From positions 1-5,695 of the forward strand of contig DASCMO010000169.1 of assembly GCA_036010965.1 (NCBI GenBank): a DNA stretch of 5,695 nt, given 5' to 3'. Below are positions 1 to 5,605 of the stretch, piece by piece. Both the position numbers and the translations under genes were made by a program. Within the stretch, counting starts at the first letter, position 1. Each line of letters opens with the position of its first letter. Origin of the DNA: GCA-2686265 sp036010965 (GTDB lineage: Bacteria; Planctomycetota; UBA1135; GCA-002686595). Below the pieces are notes generated by a model. The model had not been told where the DNA came from. It was given only the letters and a program-made list of their open reading frames with translations, and did not search any database.

Positions 1-9
1 CTGGCGGCG

Positions 10-14
10 AAAGG
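10..14 (+). promoter_or_regulatory. Shine-Dalgarno of the HTH gene
   Basis: AAAGG lies nine bases upstream of the ATG at 24, a normal spacing for a ribosome binding site. It supports ATG 24 as the true start. It is one of only two clear Shine-Dalgarno sequences in the window; the other is upstream of the ferredoxin. Confidence 0.5.
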
Positions 15-23
15 CGGTCAGGA

Positions 24-293
24 ATGAGTACGGGCGATGAGCGCGAGATCCTCAACATTGACGAAGCCGCCGCGCTGGTGGGCGTCAGCGTGAAGACCTT
101 CATCCGCGTGCTCCACACCGAGAACATCCCCGCGCGCAAGGTCGGGCGGGAGTGGAAGTTTTCGCGCCGCGCCCTCATCGACTGGGTCGGTCGCGGAAGG
201 AGCGCGGACTTCTACCGCGACTCCGTCGCCGACGAGAAATCGGACCGACACAACGTACGTCGCACCCGCGGCTGGAAGATCGAGCTGGACTGA
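24..293 (+). CDS. Excisionase/MerR-type helix-turn-helix DNA-binding protein
   Basis: Small 89-residue protein, probably a DNA-binding regulator. Residues 9-55 match the excisionase-family (HTH_17, MerR-like winged helix) pattern. A first helix with the DEAAALVGVS core (13-22) is followed by a recognition helix starting V23-K24-T25. A wing then contains the IPARKVGREWKFSRRAL segment (35-51), including the G41-R42 and W44-K45-F46 positions typical of the family. The remaining C-terminal ~30 residues are charged and show no recognisable domain. No integrase or recombinase is adjacent, so a phage excisionase role is unlikely from context; a local transcription regulator is more plausible. The dehydrogenase begins 14 bases after its stop, so the two are probably cotranscribed. 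The target is unknown. Confidence 0.85.
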   Translation: MSTGDEREILNIDEAAALVGVSVKTFIRVLHTENIPARKVGREWKFSRRALIDWVGRGRSADFYRDSVADEKSDRHNVRRTRGWKIELD

Positions 294-298
294 ACCGG

Positions 299-307
299 CC
301 CCCCCCC
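299..307 (+). repeat. C9 homopolymer tract abutting a start codon
   Basis: Nine consecutive C residues end immediately before the ATG at 308 and occupy the place where a Shine-Dalgarno would normally sit. Together with AACCGG they fill the whole gap after the HTH stop codon (291-293). Such runs are prone to replication slippage and sequencing indels. A length change here would alter spacing and initiation context but not the downstream reading frame, because the upstream gene has already stopped. Confidence 0.9.
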
Positions 308-1519
308 ATGACCGCCAAAGACTCCAACGGAACCGGAACGAACTTCTCGCTCCCTCCGATCACGCACGCCTTCGACCTCTCCGAGGACGAGCGCATGATC
401 CGCGACATGGTGCGCGAGTTCGCCGTGGCCGAGATCGAACCGATCGCTCACGAGATCGACGAAGAGCATCGCTTCCCGCTGGACAGTTGGAAGCGAATCG
501 TCGAACTGGGGCTGCCGGGCATCCCCTTTCCCGAGTGCTACGGCGGGTCGGACGGCGGGACGCTGGCCTACGCCATCGCCGTTGAGGAGATCAGCCGTGT
601 CTGCGGTTCGACCGGCTTGACCCTGGCGGCGCATGTGAGCCTCGGTACCTACCCGATCTTCAAGTGGGGGAGCGACGCCCTGCGCGACGAGCATGTGCCG
701 AAGCTGGTGGCCGGAGAGTACATGGGCGCCTACGGTCTGACCGAGCCCAACGCGGGCTCTGATTCCGGCGCGACCCAGACGAGCGCGGTGCTCGACGGAG
801 ACGCGTGGGTGCTGAACGGGCGCAAGTGCTTCATCACCAACGCCAACCACGCGGGCACCTTCATCGTCACGGCCGTCACCGACAAGAGCCTAGGCCCCAA
901 AGGCATCAGCGCCTTCGTCGTGACCCGCGAGACGCCCGGTTTCATCCTCGAGAAGGGCGAGCGCAAGCTCGGCATGCGCGGATCCGACTGGGCCAGCCTG
1001 GTCTTCGAGGATGCCCGCATCCCCCTCGACAACCTGCTCGGGCCCAAGGGCGAGGGTTTTCGCACCTTCATGCAGACCCTCGAGGGTGGGCGCATCTCGA
1101 TCGGCGCTCTCGGCCTGGGCATCGCTCAGGGCGCCTTTGATTGCGCGCGTCGCTACGCCTCCGAGCGCGAGGCCTTCGGCAAGAAGCTCAGCGAACAGCA
1201 GGCCGTCTCCTTCAAGCTGGCGAACATGGCCCTGGAGATTGAGGCGGCGCGTCATCTCGTCTACCACTCCGCGCGCCTCAAGGACGCGGGCGAGCCGTAC
1301 GGCACCGCTGCGGCCATGGGCAAGCTCTACTCCTCGGAGGTCGCGATGCGCGTCACCTACGACGCGATCCAGATTCACGGCGGCTACGGCTACAGCCGCG
1401 AGTATCCCGTCGAGCGCATGTGGCGCGACGCCAAGCTATGCACCATCGGGGAGGGCACGAGCGAGATCCAGCGCCTGATCATCGCCCGCAGCGTCTTGCG
1501 CGGGGTCGATCGGGCATGA
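308..1519 (+). CDS. Acyl-CoA dehydrogenase (short-chain/butyryl type)
   Basis: FAD-dependent enzyme of 403 residues, a typical length for the family, catalysing alpha,beta-desaturation of acyl-CoA in the cytoplasm and passing electrons to electron-transferring flavoprotein. Both family signatures are present: AYGLTEPNAGSDSGA at 141-155, and QIHGGYGYSREYPVERMWRD at 355-374. The probable catalytic base is E382 in the EGTSEIQ motif, the position used by short-chain and butyryl-CoA dehydrogenases rather than the isovaleryl-CoA enzyme. R287-E-A-F-G291 belongs to the FAD-binding C-terminal helical domain. ATG 308 is chosen because family homology starts about 20 residues downstream (FDLSEDERMI) and an upstream start would run back over the HTH gene. 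There is no Shine-Dalgarno; a C9 tract abuts the ATG, so initiation may depend on coupling. No etfAB is visible. The exact substrate cannot be read from sequence; branched short-chain acyl-CoA is an alternative. Confidence 0.95.
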   Translation: MTAKDSNGTGTNFSLPPITHAFDLSEDERMIRDMVREFAVAEIEPIAHEIDEEHRFPLDSWKRIVELGLPGIPFPECYGGSDGGTLAYAIAVEEISRVCGSTGLTLAAHVSLGTYPIFKWGSDALRDEHVPKLVAGEYMGAYGLTEPNAGSDSGATQTSAVLDGDAWVLNGRKCFITNANHAGTFIVTAVTDKSLGPKGISAFVVTRETPGFILEKGERKLGMRGSDWASLVFEDARIPLDNLLGPKGEGFRTFMQTLEGGRISIGALGLGIAQGAFDCARRYASEREAFGKKLSEQQAVSFKLANMALEIEAARHLVYHSARLKDAGEPYGTAAAMGKLYSSEVAMRVTYDAIQIHGGYGYSREYPVERMWRDAKLCTIGEGTSEIQRLIIARSVLRGVDRA

Positions 1520-2430
1520 GCGTCGGCCCGGCGAGTCAGGAACCGCCGGAGTGGGAGCGGCGCTCGGTGGAGGCCGGAGGCTGGCGATTGACCGCGCTCT
1601 CGGACGGTTTCTTCCGTCTCGACGGAGGTTCCATGTGGGGCGTCGTGCCGGCCAACCTGTGGCGTTCGATGACGCCGCCGCTGGAGGACAACACGATCCT
1701 GCTGGCCTTGCGCCCTTTTCTGGCGGAGCGCGGTGACCTCAAGGTCGTCGTCGAGGTGGGTATCGGCGATCGCTGGGAGGAGAAGTGGCGCGACATCTAC
1801 CACATCCTCCCGACCGCGACTCTCGAGGACACCCTGCGCGCCTGCGGCGTGACGCCGGAGGAGGTCACCCACGTCGTCGCCTCCCACTGCCACTGGGACC
1901 ACATCGGCGCGCAGGTCGTCGAGCGCGACGGACAGCTCGTCCCGCGCTTCGCCAACGCGGTCCACCACGCTCCGCTTGTCGAGGTGCAGATGGCCCGCAA
2001 CCCCGACCACGCACGCAAGGGCTCCTACCGCTCTGAGGATGTGAGCGTGATCGAGGCTCACGGCTTGCTCCAGGCCTTTGAGGGGAGCGTCGAGCTGCTC
2101 CCCGGCCTGCGGACGCACGTCCTCGGCGGGCACTCCGACGGCGTCTCGGTGATCACCTTCGGTGAGGAAGAGGAGGGCGACACGGCCGTCTTCTGGTCGG
2201 ACGTCGTCCCGACCACGCACCATGCCCAGCCGCCCTACATCATGGCCTACGACATCGACGTCGTGCGCTCGTTCGATGTCCGCTCACGCTGGCTGAAGCG
2301 CGCCGCGGACGAGGGTTGGATCGGGCTCTTCTATCACGACGTCGACCACGCCTTCGCCCGCATCCGGCGCGACGGACGGCGCTTTGGGGTGGAAGCGACC
2401 TCCGGACAGCTCGGCGCGCCGGCGGGCTGA
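1516..2430 (+). CDS. MBL-fold metallo-hydrolase (lactonase/YtnP-like)
   Basis: Metallo-beta-lactamase-fold hydrolase of 304 residues with no signal peptide, presumably cytoplasmic. The two-metal site is intact: H124-C-H126-W-D128-H129, the third-site H206 in GGHSDG, the bridging D229 in FWSDVV, and a C-terminal His at 274 or 278 (FYHDVDH). This arrangement resembles the quorum-quenching lactonase/YtnP-like branch of the superfamily, which hydrolyses lactones or related esters, but the substrate cannot be assigned. The start is ATG 1516, whose ATGA overlaps the TGA of the acyl-CoA dehydrogenase. I see no good Shine-Dalgarno, so translational coupling is likely. The overlap suggests the enzyme works with the dehydrogenase, for example on a lactone or thioester in the same catabolic route; that is inference. 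A generic thioesterase or glyoxalase-II-like hydrolase is the alternative. Confidence 0.9.
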   Translation: MSVGPASQEPPEWERRSVEAGGWRLTALSDGFFRLDGGSMWGVVPANLWRSMTPPLEDNTILLALRPFLAERGDLKVVVEVGIGDRWEEKWRDIYHILPTATLEDTLRACGVTPEEVTHVVASHCHWDHIGAQVVERDGQLVPRFANAVHHAPLVEVQMARNPDHARKGSYRSEDVSVIEAHGLLQAFEGSVELLPGLRTHVLGGHSDGVSVITFGEEEEGDTAVFWSDVVPTTHHAQPPYIMAYDIDVVRSFDVRSRWLKRAADEGWIGLFYHDVDHAFARIRRDGRRFGVEATSGQLGAPAG

Positions 2431-2433
2431 GCG

Positions 2434-3192
2434 ATGCGCATTGTCTCGCTTTGCCCGAGCCTGACCGAGCTGGCCTTCGACCTCGGGCGCGGAGGCGATC
2501 TGATAGCCATCACCCGCTACTGTGTGCATCCCGCGGGGCTGCTCGGCGAGCTGGAGACGGTTGGAGGGACCAAGGACCCCGACATCGCTCGCATCCTCGC
2601 TCTCGCTCCCGACCTCGTGCTCCTGAACGAAGAGGAGAATCGCCGTGAGGATCACGAAGCGCTGGTGGCGGGGGGGGCGAGGTGCCACACGAGTTTTCCG
2701 CGCACCACCGACGACACGGCGGCGATGGTGCGCTCGATCGGCGCCGCCCTGGAGCGCGTTGCGGTGGCCGAGGAGATTGCCTGCGACATCGAGCAGCGCG
2801 CCGTGCGCGTACAGGCCGCCGCGAGCACCGAGCGCGAGGTGAGCTGGGCCTACCTGATCTGGCGCAAGCCGTGGATGGCGGTCAACCGCGACACCTTCTG
2901 TCACGCGCTGCTCTCCCTGGCCGGTGGGCGCAACGTGTTCGCGGACCGCGATGCGCGCTACCCGACCGTCGAGCCCGCCGAGCTGGCCGCGGCCGATCCC
3001 GAGCTGGTGTTGTTGTGCTCGGAGCCGTTTCCATTCGAGGCGGGGCACATCACCGAGCTCGCCATGCTCACGGGCCTGCCCGCCGAGCGCTTCGCCTTGG
3101 CGGATGGCGAGTACCTCTCCTGGCATGGCTCCCGGACACCTGCGGGGATCGACTATGCAGAGGAGTTGATCCGCGCGGCTCGCGCGCGCTGA
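2434..3192 (+). CDS. TroA/BtuF-like helical-backbone metal receptor, no signal peptide
   Basis: Protein of 252 residues related to class III ABC-transporter binding proteins (Peripla_BP_2, the BtuF/FecB fold). The N-terminal lobe begins at once with MRIVSLCPSLTELAFDLG, the usual first strand and helix, so there is no room for a signal peptide or lipobox. Conserved blocks are TRYCVHP (27-33), GGTKDPDIARI (44-54), EENRRED (67-73), WRKPWM (143-148), GGRNVFADRDARYP in the second lobe, and SWHGSR (229-234). I recognise this set from orphan cytosolic members annotated as cobalamin-binding or metal receptor proteins. No permease or ATPase gene is nearby, so a transport role is doubtful; the ligand (cobalamin, haem, metal chelate) is unknown. 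It starts three bases after the MBL gene stop, without a clear Shine-Dalgarno, so it is probably cotranscribed. An eight-G run lies inside it at 2670-2677. Confidence 0.85.
   Translation: MRIVSLCPSLTELAFDLGRGGDLIAITRYCVHPAGLLGELETVGGTKDPDIARILALAPDLVLLNEEENRREDHEALVAGGARCHTSFPRTTDDTAAMVRSIGAALERVAVAEEIACDIEQRAVRVQAAASTEREVSWAYLIWRKPWMAVNRDTFCHALLSLAGGRNVFADRDARYPTVEPAELAAADPELVLLCSEPFPFEAGHITELAMLTGLPAERFALADGEYLSWHGSRTPAGIDYAEELIRAARAR
2670..2677 (+). repeat. G8 homopolymer tract inside the metal-receptor gene
   Basis: Eight consecutive G residues span codons 79-82 of the TroA/BtuF-like gene (Ala-Gly-Gly-Ala). The reading frame is intact through it and family motifs continue afterwards in the same frame, so there is no frameshift in this copy. 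It is a potential slippage or sequencing-error site. Confidence 0.85.
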
Positions 3193-3239
3193 GAGACCGG
3201 ACGCTGAGTGCGTTGCGCCGATCGCCTATGCTGGTGCCG

Positions 3240-4199
3240 ATGCAGAGACCCCGCATATCGGCCCTGGCTCTCGCGGCGGCCCTGACCGCCTGCGCCGCCC
3301 CGCCGCCGGCCGCACCTGCCACGCCCTACGCCCTGGTGCTCGGCACGGCGCAGGACGCCGGCCTGCCGCAGATCGCCTGCCGCGAGGAGTGTTGTGAGGC
3401 CGCCCGGCGCGATCCGGATCGGCGCCGACTGGTCGCGTCCGTGTTGATCGTGGATCCGCGCTCGGGTTCGCGCTGGCTGATCGACGCCACGCCGGACCTC
3501 GCGGAGCAGGTCGAACGCGCTCGGGGTCACGGGGTCATGCGCCCCGCGCAGCACGGCCGCGCGCCGCTCTTCGATGGCATCTTCCTTACCCACGCCCACC
3601 TCGGTCACGTCACGGGCCTCTTACAGCTCGGGCCGGAGGCCTACGCCTCGGGGACTGTGCCCGTCCACGGTTCACCGCGCATGACGGAATACCTGAAATC
3701 GAACGGGCCGTGGTCCTTGCTCGTCGAGCGGGAGCACATCCGCCCCGTCCCCATGATCGCCGACCAACCCCTGGAGCTCGCACCGGACCTGTCGATCACG
3801 GCCCTGCGGGTCCCGCACCGCGAGGAGTTCACCGACACCTACGCCTATCTCGTCCGGGGCCCCGAACGCACCCTGCTCTGCCTGCCCGACATAGACAAGT
3901 GGGAGCGCTGGGAGCGCCCGATCACCGAGCTCGTGGCGGAGGTTGACGTGGCGCTCCTTGACGGCAGCTTCTTCGCCGAGGGCGAGATTCCCGGACGCAG
4001 CATGGCCGAGATCCCCCATCCGTTCATGGTGGAGACCATGGCGCTCTTCGCCGAGCGACCGGCCAAGGAGCGCGCTCGCGTGCGTTTTTTCCACCTCAAC
4101 CACACCAACCCCGCCGCGGACCCTGCCGGCGAGGCCGCCGCGGCGGTGCGCGCGGCCGGCATGTTCGTGGCCACAGAAGGTGAGATCATCCGCCTCTGA
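3240..4199 (+). CDS. PqqB-like MBL-fold lipoprotein
   Basis: About 319 residues, related to PqqB of the metallo-beta-lactamase fold. The N-terminus MQRPRISALALAAALTAC is a lipoprotein signal with lipobox L15-T-A-C18, followed by an Ala/Pro linker (19-29), so the protein should be exported and membrane-anchored; classical PqqB is cytoplasmic. The catalytic domain starts at YALVLGTAQDAGLPQIAC (30-47), the counterpart of the PqqB N-terminal strand and Cys segment, with C47, C51 and C52. The metal motif is H118-A-H120-L-G122-H123, where Gly replaces the usual Asp. Later blocks are PVHGSPRMTEYL, LPDIDKWERW, LLDGSFF and HLNHTNP (285-291), as in a PqqB-like subfamily. No pqqA, pqqC, pqqD or pqqE is present, so PQQ synthesis is unlikely. 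An in-frame ATG at 3228 is the alternative start (323 residues); neither has a good Shine-Dalgarno. I prefer 3240 because it gives a compact, basic signal-peptide n-region. The substrate is unknown. Confidence 0.85.
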   Translation: MQRPRISALALAAALTACAAPPPAAPATPYALVLGTAQDAGLPQIACREECCEAARRDPDRRRLVASVLIVDPRSGSRWLIDATPDLAEQVERARGHGVMRPAQHGRAPLFDGIFLTHAHLGHVTGLLQLGPEAYASGTVPVHGSPRMTEYLKSNGPWSLLVEREHIRPVPMIADQPLELAPDLSITALRVPHREEFTDTYAYLVRGPERTLLCLPDIDKWERWERPITELVAEVDVALLDGSFFAEGEIPGRSMAEIPHPFMVETMALFAERPAKERARVRFFHLNHTNPAADPAGEAAAAVRAAGMFVATEGEIIRL

Positions 4200-4244
4200 C
4201 GAGGTCGTTCCGAGGGCGGGCGGCGAGCCTCAGCCTTCCGGCGG
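4200..4244. other. Convergent intergenic gap, no clear terminator
   Basis: Forty-five GC-rich bases separate the stops of the PqqB-like gene (+) and ispH (-). The only structures found are weak: a 4-bp CCTC/GAGG stem across the plus-strand stop codon (4193-4204), and short GAGG/CCTC pairings further on. Neither has a T-run after it, so no intrinsic terminator can be supported on either strand. Confidence 0.6.
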
Positions 4245-5165
4245 TTAGGCGAGCTCGGGGGGCATGCGGAAGACGGTCGTCTCGATCTCGCCCTCGCTCT
4301 CCACGACGCTCTCGACGCCCAGCTCCCGCAGGCGCTCGATGATCTCGCGCACGAGCACCTCGGGCGCCGAGGCCCCGGCGGTCACGCCGACCGAGGATTT
4401 TCCCTCCAGCCACTCAGGCCGGATCTCCTGCGCCTCGTCGATCAGGTGGGCTTCGATGCCGGCGCGCTCGCCGAGCTCCTGCAGACGGTTGGAGTTCGAG
4501 CTGTTCTGCGACCCGACCACGATCAGCAGGTCGATCTTGTCCGTCAGGCGCCGCACGGCGTTCTGACGGTTCTGCGTGGCGTAGCAGATGTCCTTGAGGT
4601 CGGGCCCCTGGATGTTCGGGTAGCGCACCTTGATGGCGTCGATGATCTCCCGCGTGTCATCGATCGAGAGGGTCGTCTGGGTGACGTAGGCGACACGCTG
4701 TGGGTCGTCGATCTCCAGTTTAGCCACATCCTCGACGGTCGAGACGACCCGCACCGGTCCGGGGTAGCGTCCCATCGTGCCGACCACTTCGACGTGGCCG
4801 GGGTGGCCGATCAGGATCAGCTCACGACTCTCGCGTGCGAAGCGCTCGGCCTGCTGGTGGACCTTCGTCACCAGGGGACAGGTGGCGTCGATGATCTTCA
4901 GGCCCCGTTCGGCGCCCTCGCGTTCGACCTTGGCGGCCACGCCGTGGGCGCTGAAGATCGTGACCGCACCCGAGGGGATCTCTTCCAGGGTGTCAACGAA
5001 GTGCACGCCGCGGGAGCGTAGGTCCTCCAGAACATGGCGGTTGTGGACGATCTCGTGCAGGACAAAGACCGGCGCTCCGTGGACCTCGAGGGAACGTTCG
5101 ACGATCTCGATCGCGCGGTCGACTCCGGCGCAGAAGCCGCGCGGGTTGGCCAGGCGCGCCTCCAT
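4245..5165 (-). CDS. ispH: 4-hydroxy-3-methylbut-2-enyl diphosphate reductase
   Basis: IspH (LytB), the last enzyme of the MEP isoprenoid pathway, reduces HMBPP to IPP and DMAPP using a [4Fe-4S] cluster and an external electron donor in the cytoplasm. The 306-residue length matches the family. Cluster cysteines are C12 (PRGFCAGVDRA), C96 (DATCP) and C194 (DICYATQNRQ). Substrate-binding and catalytic residues are present: H41 (LHEIVHN), H74 (SAHGV), H124 and E126 (GHPGHVE), the TQTTLS block at 162-167, and the SQNSSNSNR segment at 219-227. The start at 5165 aligns with the usual MxxxLANPRGFCAG N-terminus. It begins one base after the ferredoxin stop (TGA-G-ATG), with a modest AAGGAA about 13 bases upstream, so coupling to the ferredoxin is likely. 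The stop is TAA at 4245-4247. All diagnostic residues are intact. Confidence 0.98.
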   Translation of the reverse strand: MEARLANPRGFCAGVDRAIEIVERSLEVHGAPVFVLHEIVHNRHVLEDLRSRGVHFVDTLEEIPSGAVTIFSAHGVAAKVEREGAERGLKIIDATCPLVTKVHQQAERFARESRELILIGHPGHVEVVGTMGRYPGPVRVVSTVEDVAKLEIDDPQRVAYVTQTTLSIDDTREIIDAIKVRYPNIQGPDLKDICYATQNRQNAVRRLTDKIDLLIVVGSQNSSNSNRLQELGERAGIEAHLIDEAQEIRPEWLEGKSSVGVTAGASAPEVLVREIIERLRELGVESVVESEGEIETTVFRMPPELA

Positions 5166-5166
5166 C

Positions 5167-5577
5167 TCAGTCGTGCGATTCCTTGACCGCGTTGCGATTC
5201 CAGTCCGGGATCCGGACCACAATGTCCGCGCTGCCGTCGGGCACCGCCTGGCAGGCGAGGCGCGAGTCGGGGGTGAGGCCGGGAGCGTTGTCGAGCATGT
5301 CCTCCTCGTCCTCGCTGGTTTCAATGCAACTCTCGGCGCCGGCCTCGATGATGACGTGGCAGGTCGAGCAGGCGCAGACCCCGCCGCAGGCGTGGTCCAG
5401 GTCGATGTCGTGCCCGATGGCGATCTCGAGCAGTGATCCCGGTCGCCCTTCTCGGGAGTAGGGAAGCTGTGCGGGATCGACCTCGACCACCTCCCCCGCA
5501 GGCTGAAAGGTGATCCTGTAGGCGCGCGTGGGGAGGGGGGCGTCGAGGTTCTCGATGTAGGGGTTGATGCCGCCCAT
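5167..5577 (-). CDS. fdx: ISC-type [2Fe-2S] ferredoxin
   Basis: Ferredoxin of 136 residues, an adrenodoxin/ISC-Fdx-type low-potential electron carrier. The cluster ligands C64-x5-C70-x2-C73-x35-C109 lie in HACGGVCACSTCHVII and RLACQ. The acidic partner-binding helix TSEDEEDMLDNAPGL (87-101) and the IPDWNRN C-terminal segment closely parallel E. coli Fdx. C68 and C84 are extra non-ligand cysteines. It is longer than E. coli Fdx (about 110 residues) because of an N-terminal extension (1-~20, with NPYIE) and an insert around PYSREGRPGS (39-48), features I associate with deltaproteobacterial-type homologues (from memory). It directly precedes ispH with one base between, which suggests it donates electrons to IspH; an Fe-S cluster assembly role is the alternative. 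Start 5577 is the only ATG, GTG or TTG found in this frame between it and the window edge; the frame itself stays open upstream. Confidence 0.95.
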   Translation of the reverse strand: MGGINPYIENLDAPLPTRAYRITFQPAGEVVEVDPAQLPYSREGRPGSLLEIAIGHDIDLDHACGGVCACSTCHVIIEAGAESCIETSEDEEDMLDNAPGLTPDSRLACQAVPDGSADIVVRIPDWNRNAVKESHD

Positions 5578-5597
5578 GGCGTTGCTCGGGGGTCGAA

Positions 5598-5605
5598 CCT
5601 CCTTT
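5598..5605 (-). promoter_or_regulatory. Strong Shine-Dalgarno of the ferredoxin, unusual spacing
   Basis: AAAGGAGG is near-perfect as an anti-16S match, but lies 20 bases from the ferredoxin ATG instead of the usual 5-10. No ATG, GTG or TTG sits at the proper distance. The sequence just after it can pair back: GGAGGT (5602-5597) with ACCCCC (5593-5588) around a TCG loop, with one A-C mismatch. This small hairpin would either mask the site or shorten its effective distance to the ATG. The overlapping TATAAA resembles a -10 box, but no -35 is visible at 17 bp. Confidence 0.5.

Noticed and set aside
253..260. 8-bp palindrome ACGTACGT as an operator
   Set aside because: It lies inside the HTH coding sequence, is isolated, and such short palindromes arise easily by chance.
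152..307. N-terminal extension of the acyl-CoA dehydrogenase back to 152
   Set aside because: The added residues are Arg/Pro-rich, overlap the well-supported HTH gene in another frame, and precede the normal family N-terminus; ATG 308 fits the usual length.
1390..2223. 277-residue minus-strand open frame opposite the MBL gene (similarly 212-850 and 2284-3126)
   Set aside because: These lie antisense to genes with clear catalytic motifs, show no recognisable domains, and are expected in GC-rich DNA where stop codons are rare.
2682..3239. Long N-terminal extension of the PqqB-like protein starting at GTG 2682
   Set aside because: It is an out-of-frame shadow of the metal-receptor gene, Arg/Ala-rich with no domain; the lipoprotein signal at 3240 gives a natural start.
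3240..4199. Member of a PQQ biosynthesis operon
   Set aside because: No pqqA, pqqC, pqqD or pqqE is in the window, the protein is predicted to be exported, and its metal motif differs.
4193..4244. Bidirectional intrinsic terminator between the convergent genes
   Set aside because: Only 4-bp stems could be found and no T-run follows on either strand.
5166..5324. 53-residue N-terminal extension of IspH
   Set aside because: It overlaps the ferredoxin coding region in another frame and is Thr/Arg/Pro-rich; the homologous IspH start is the Met at 5165.
5585..5605. tRNA T-arm on the minus strand (GGTTCGACCCC)
   Set aside because: The 5-bp T-stem does not pair around the TTCGACC loop, and no acceptor, anticodon or D arm can be built in the flanking bases.
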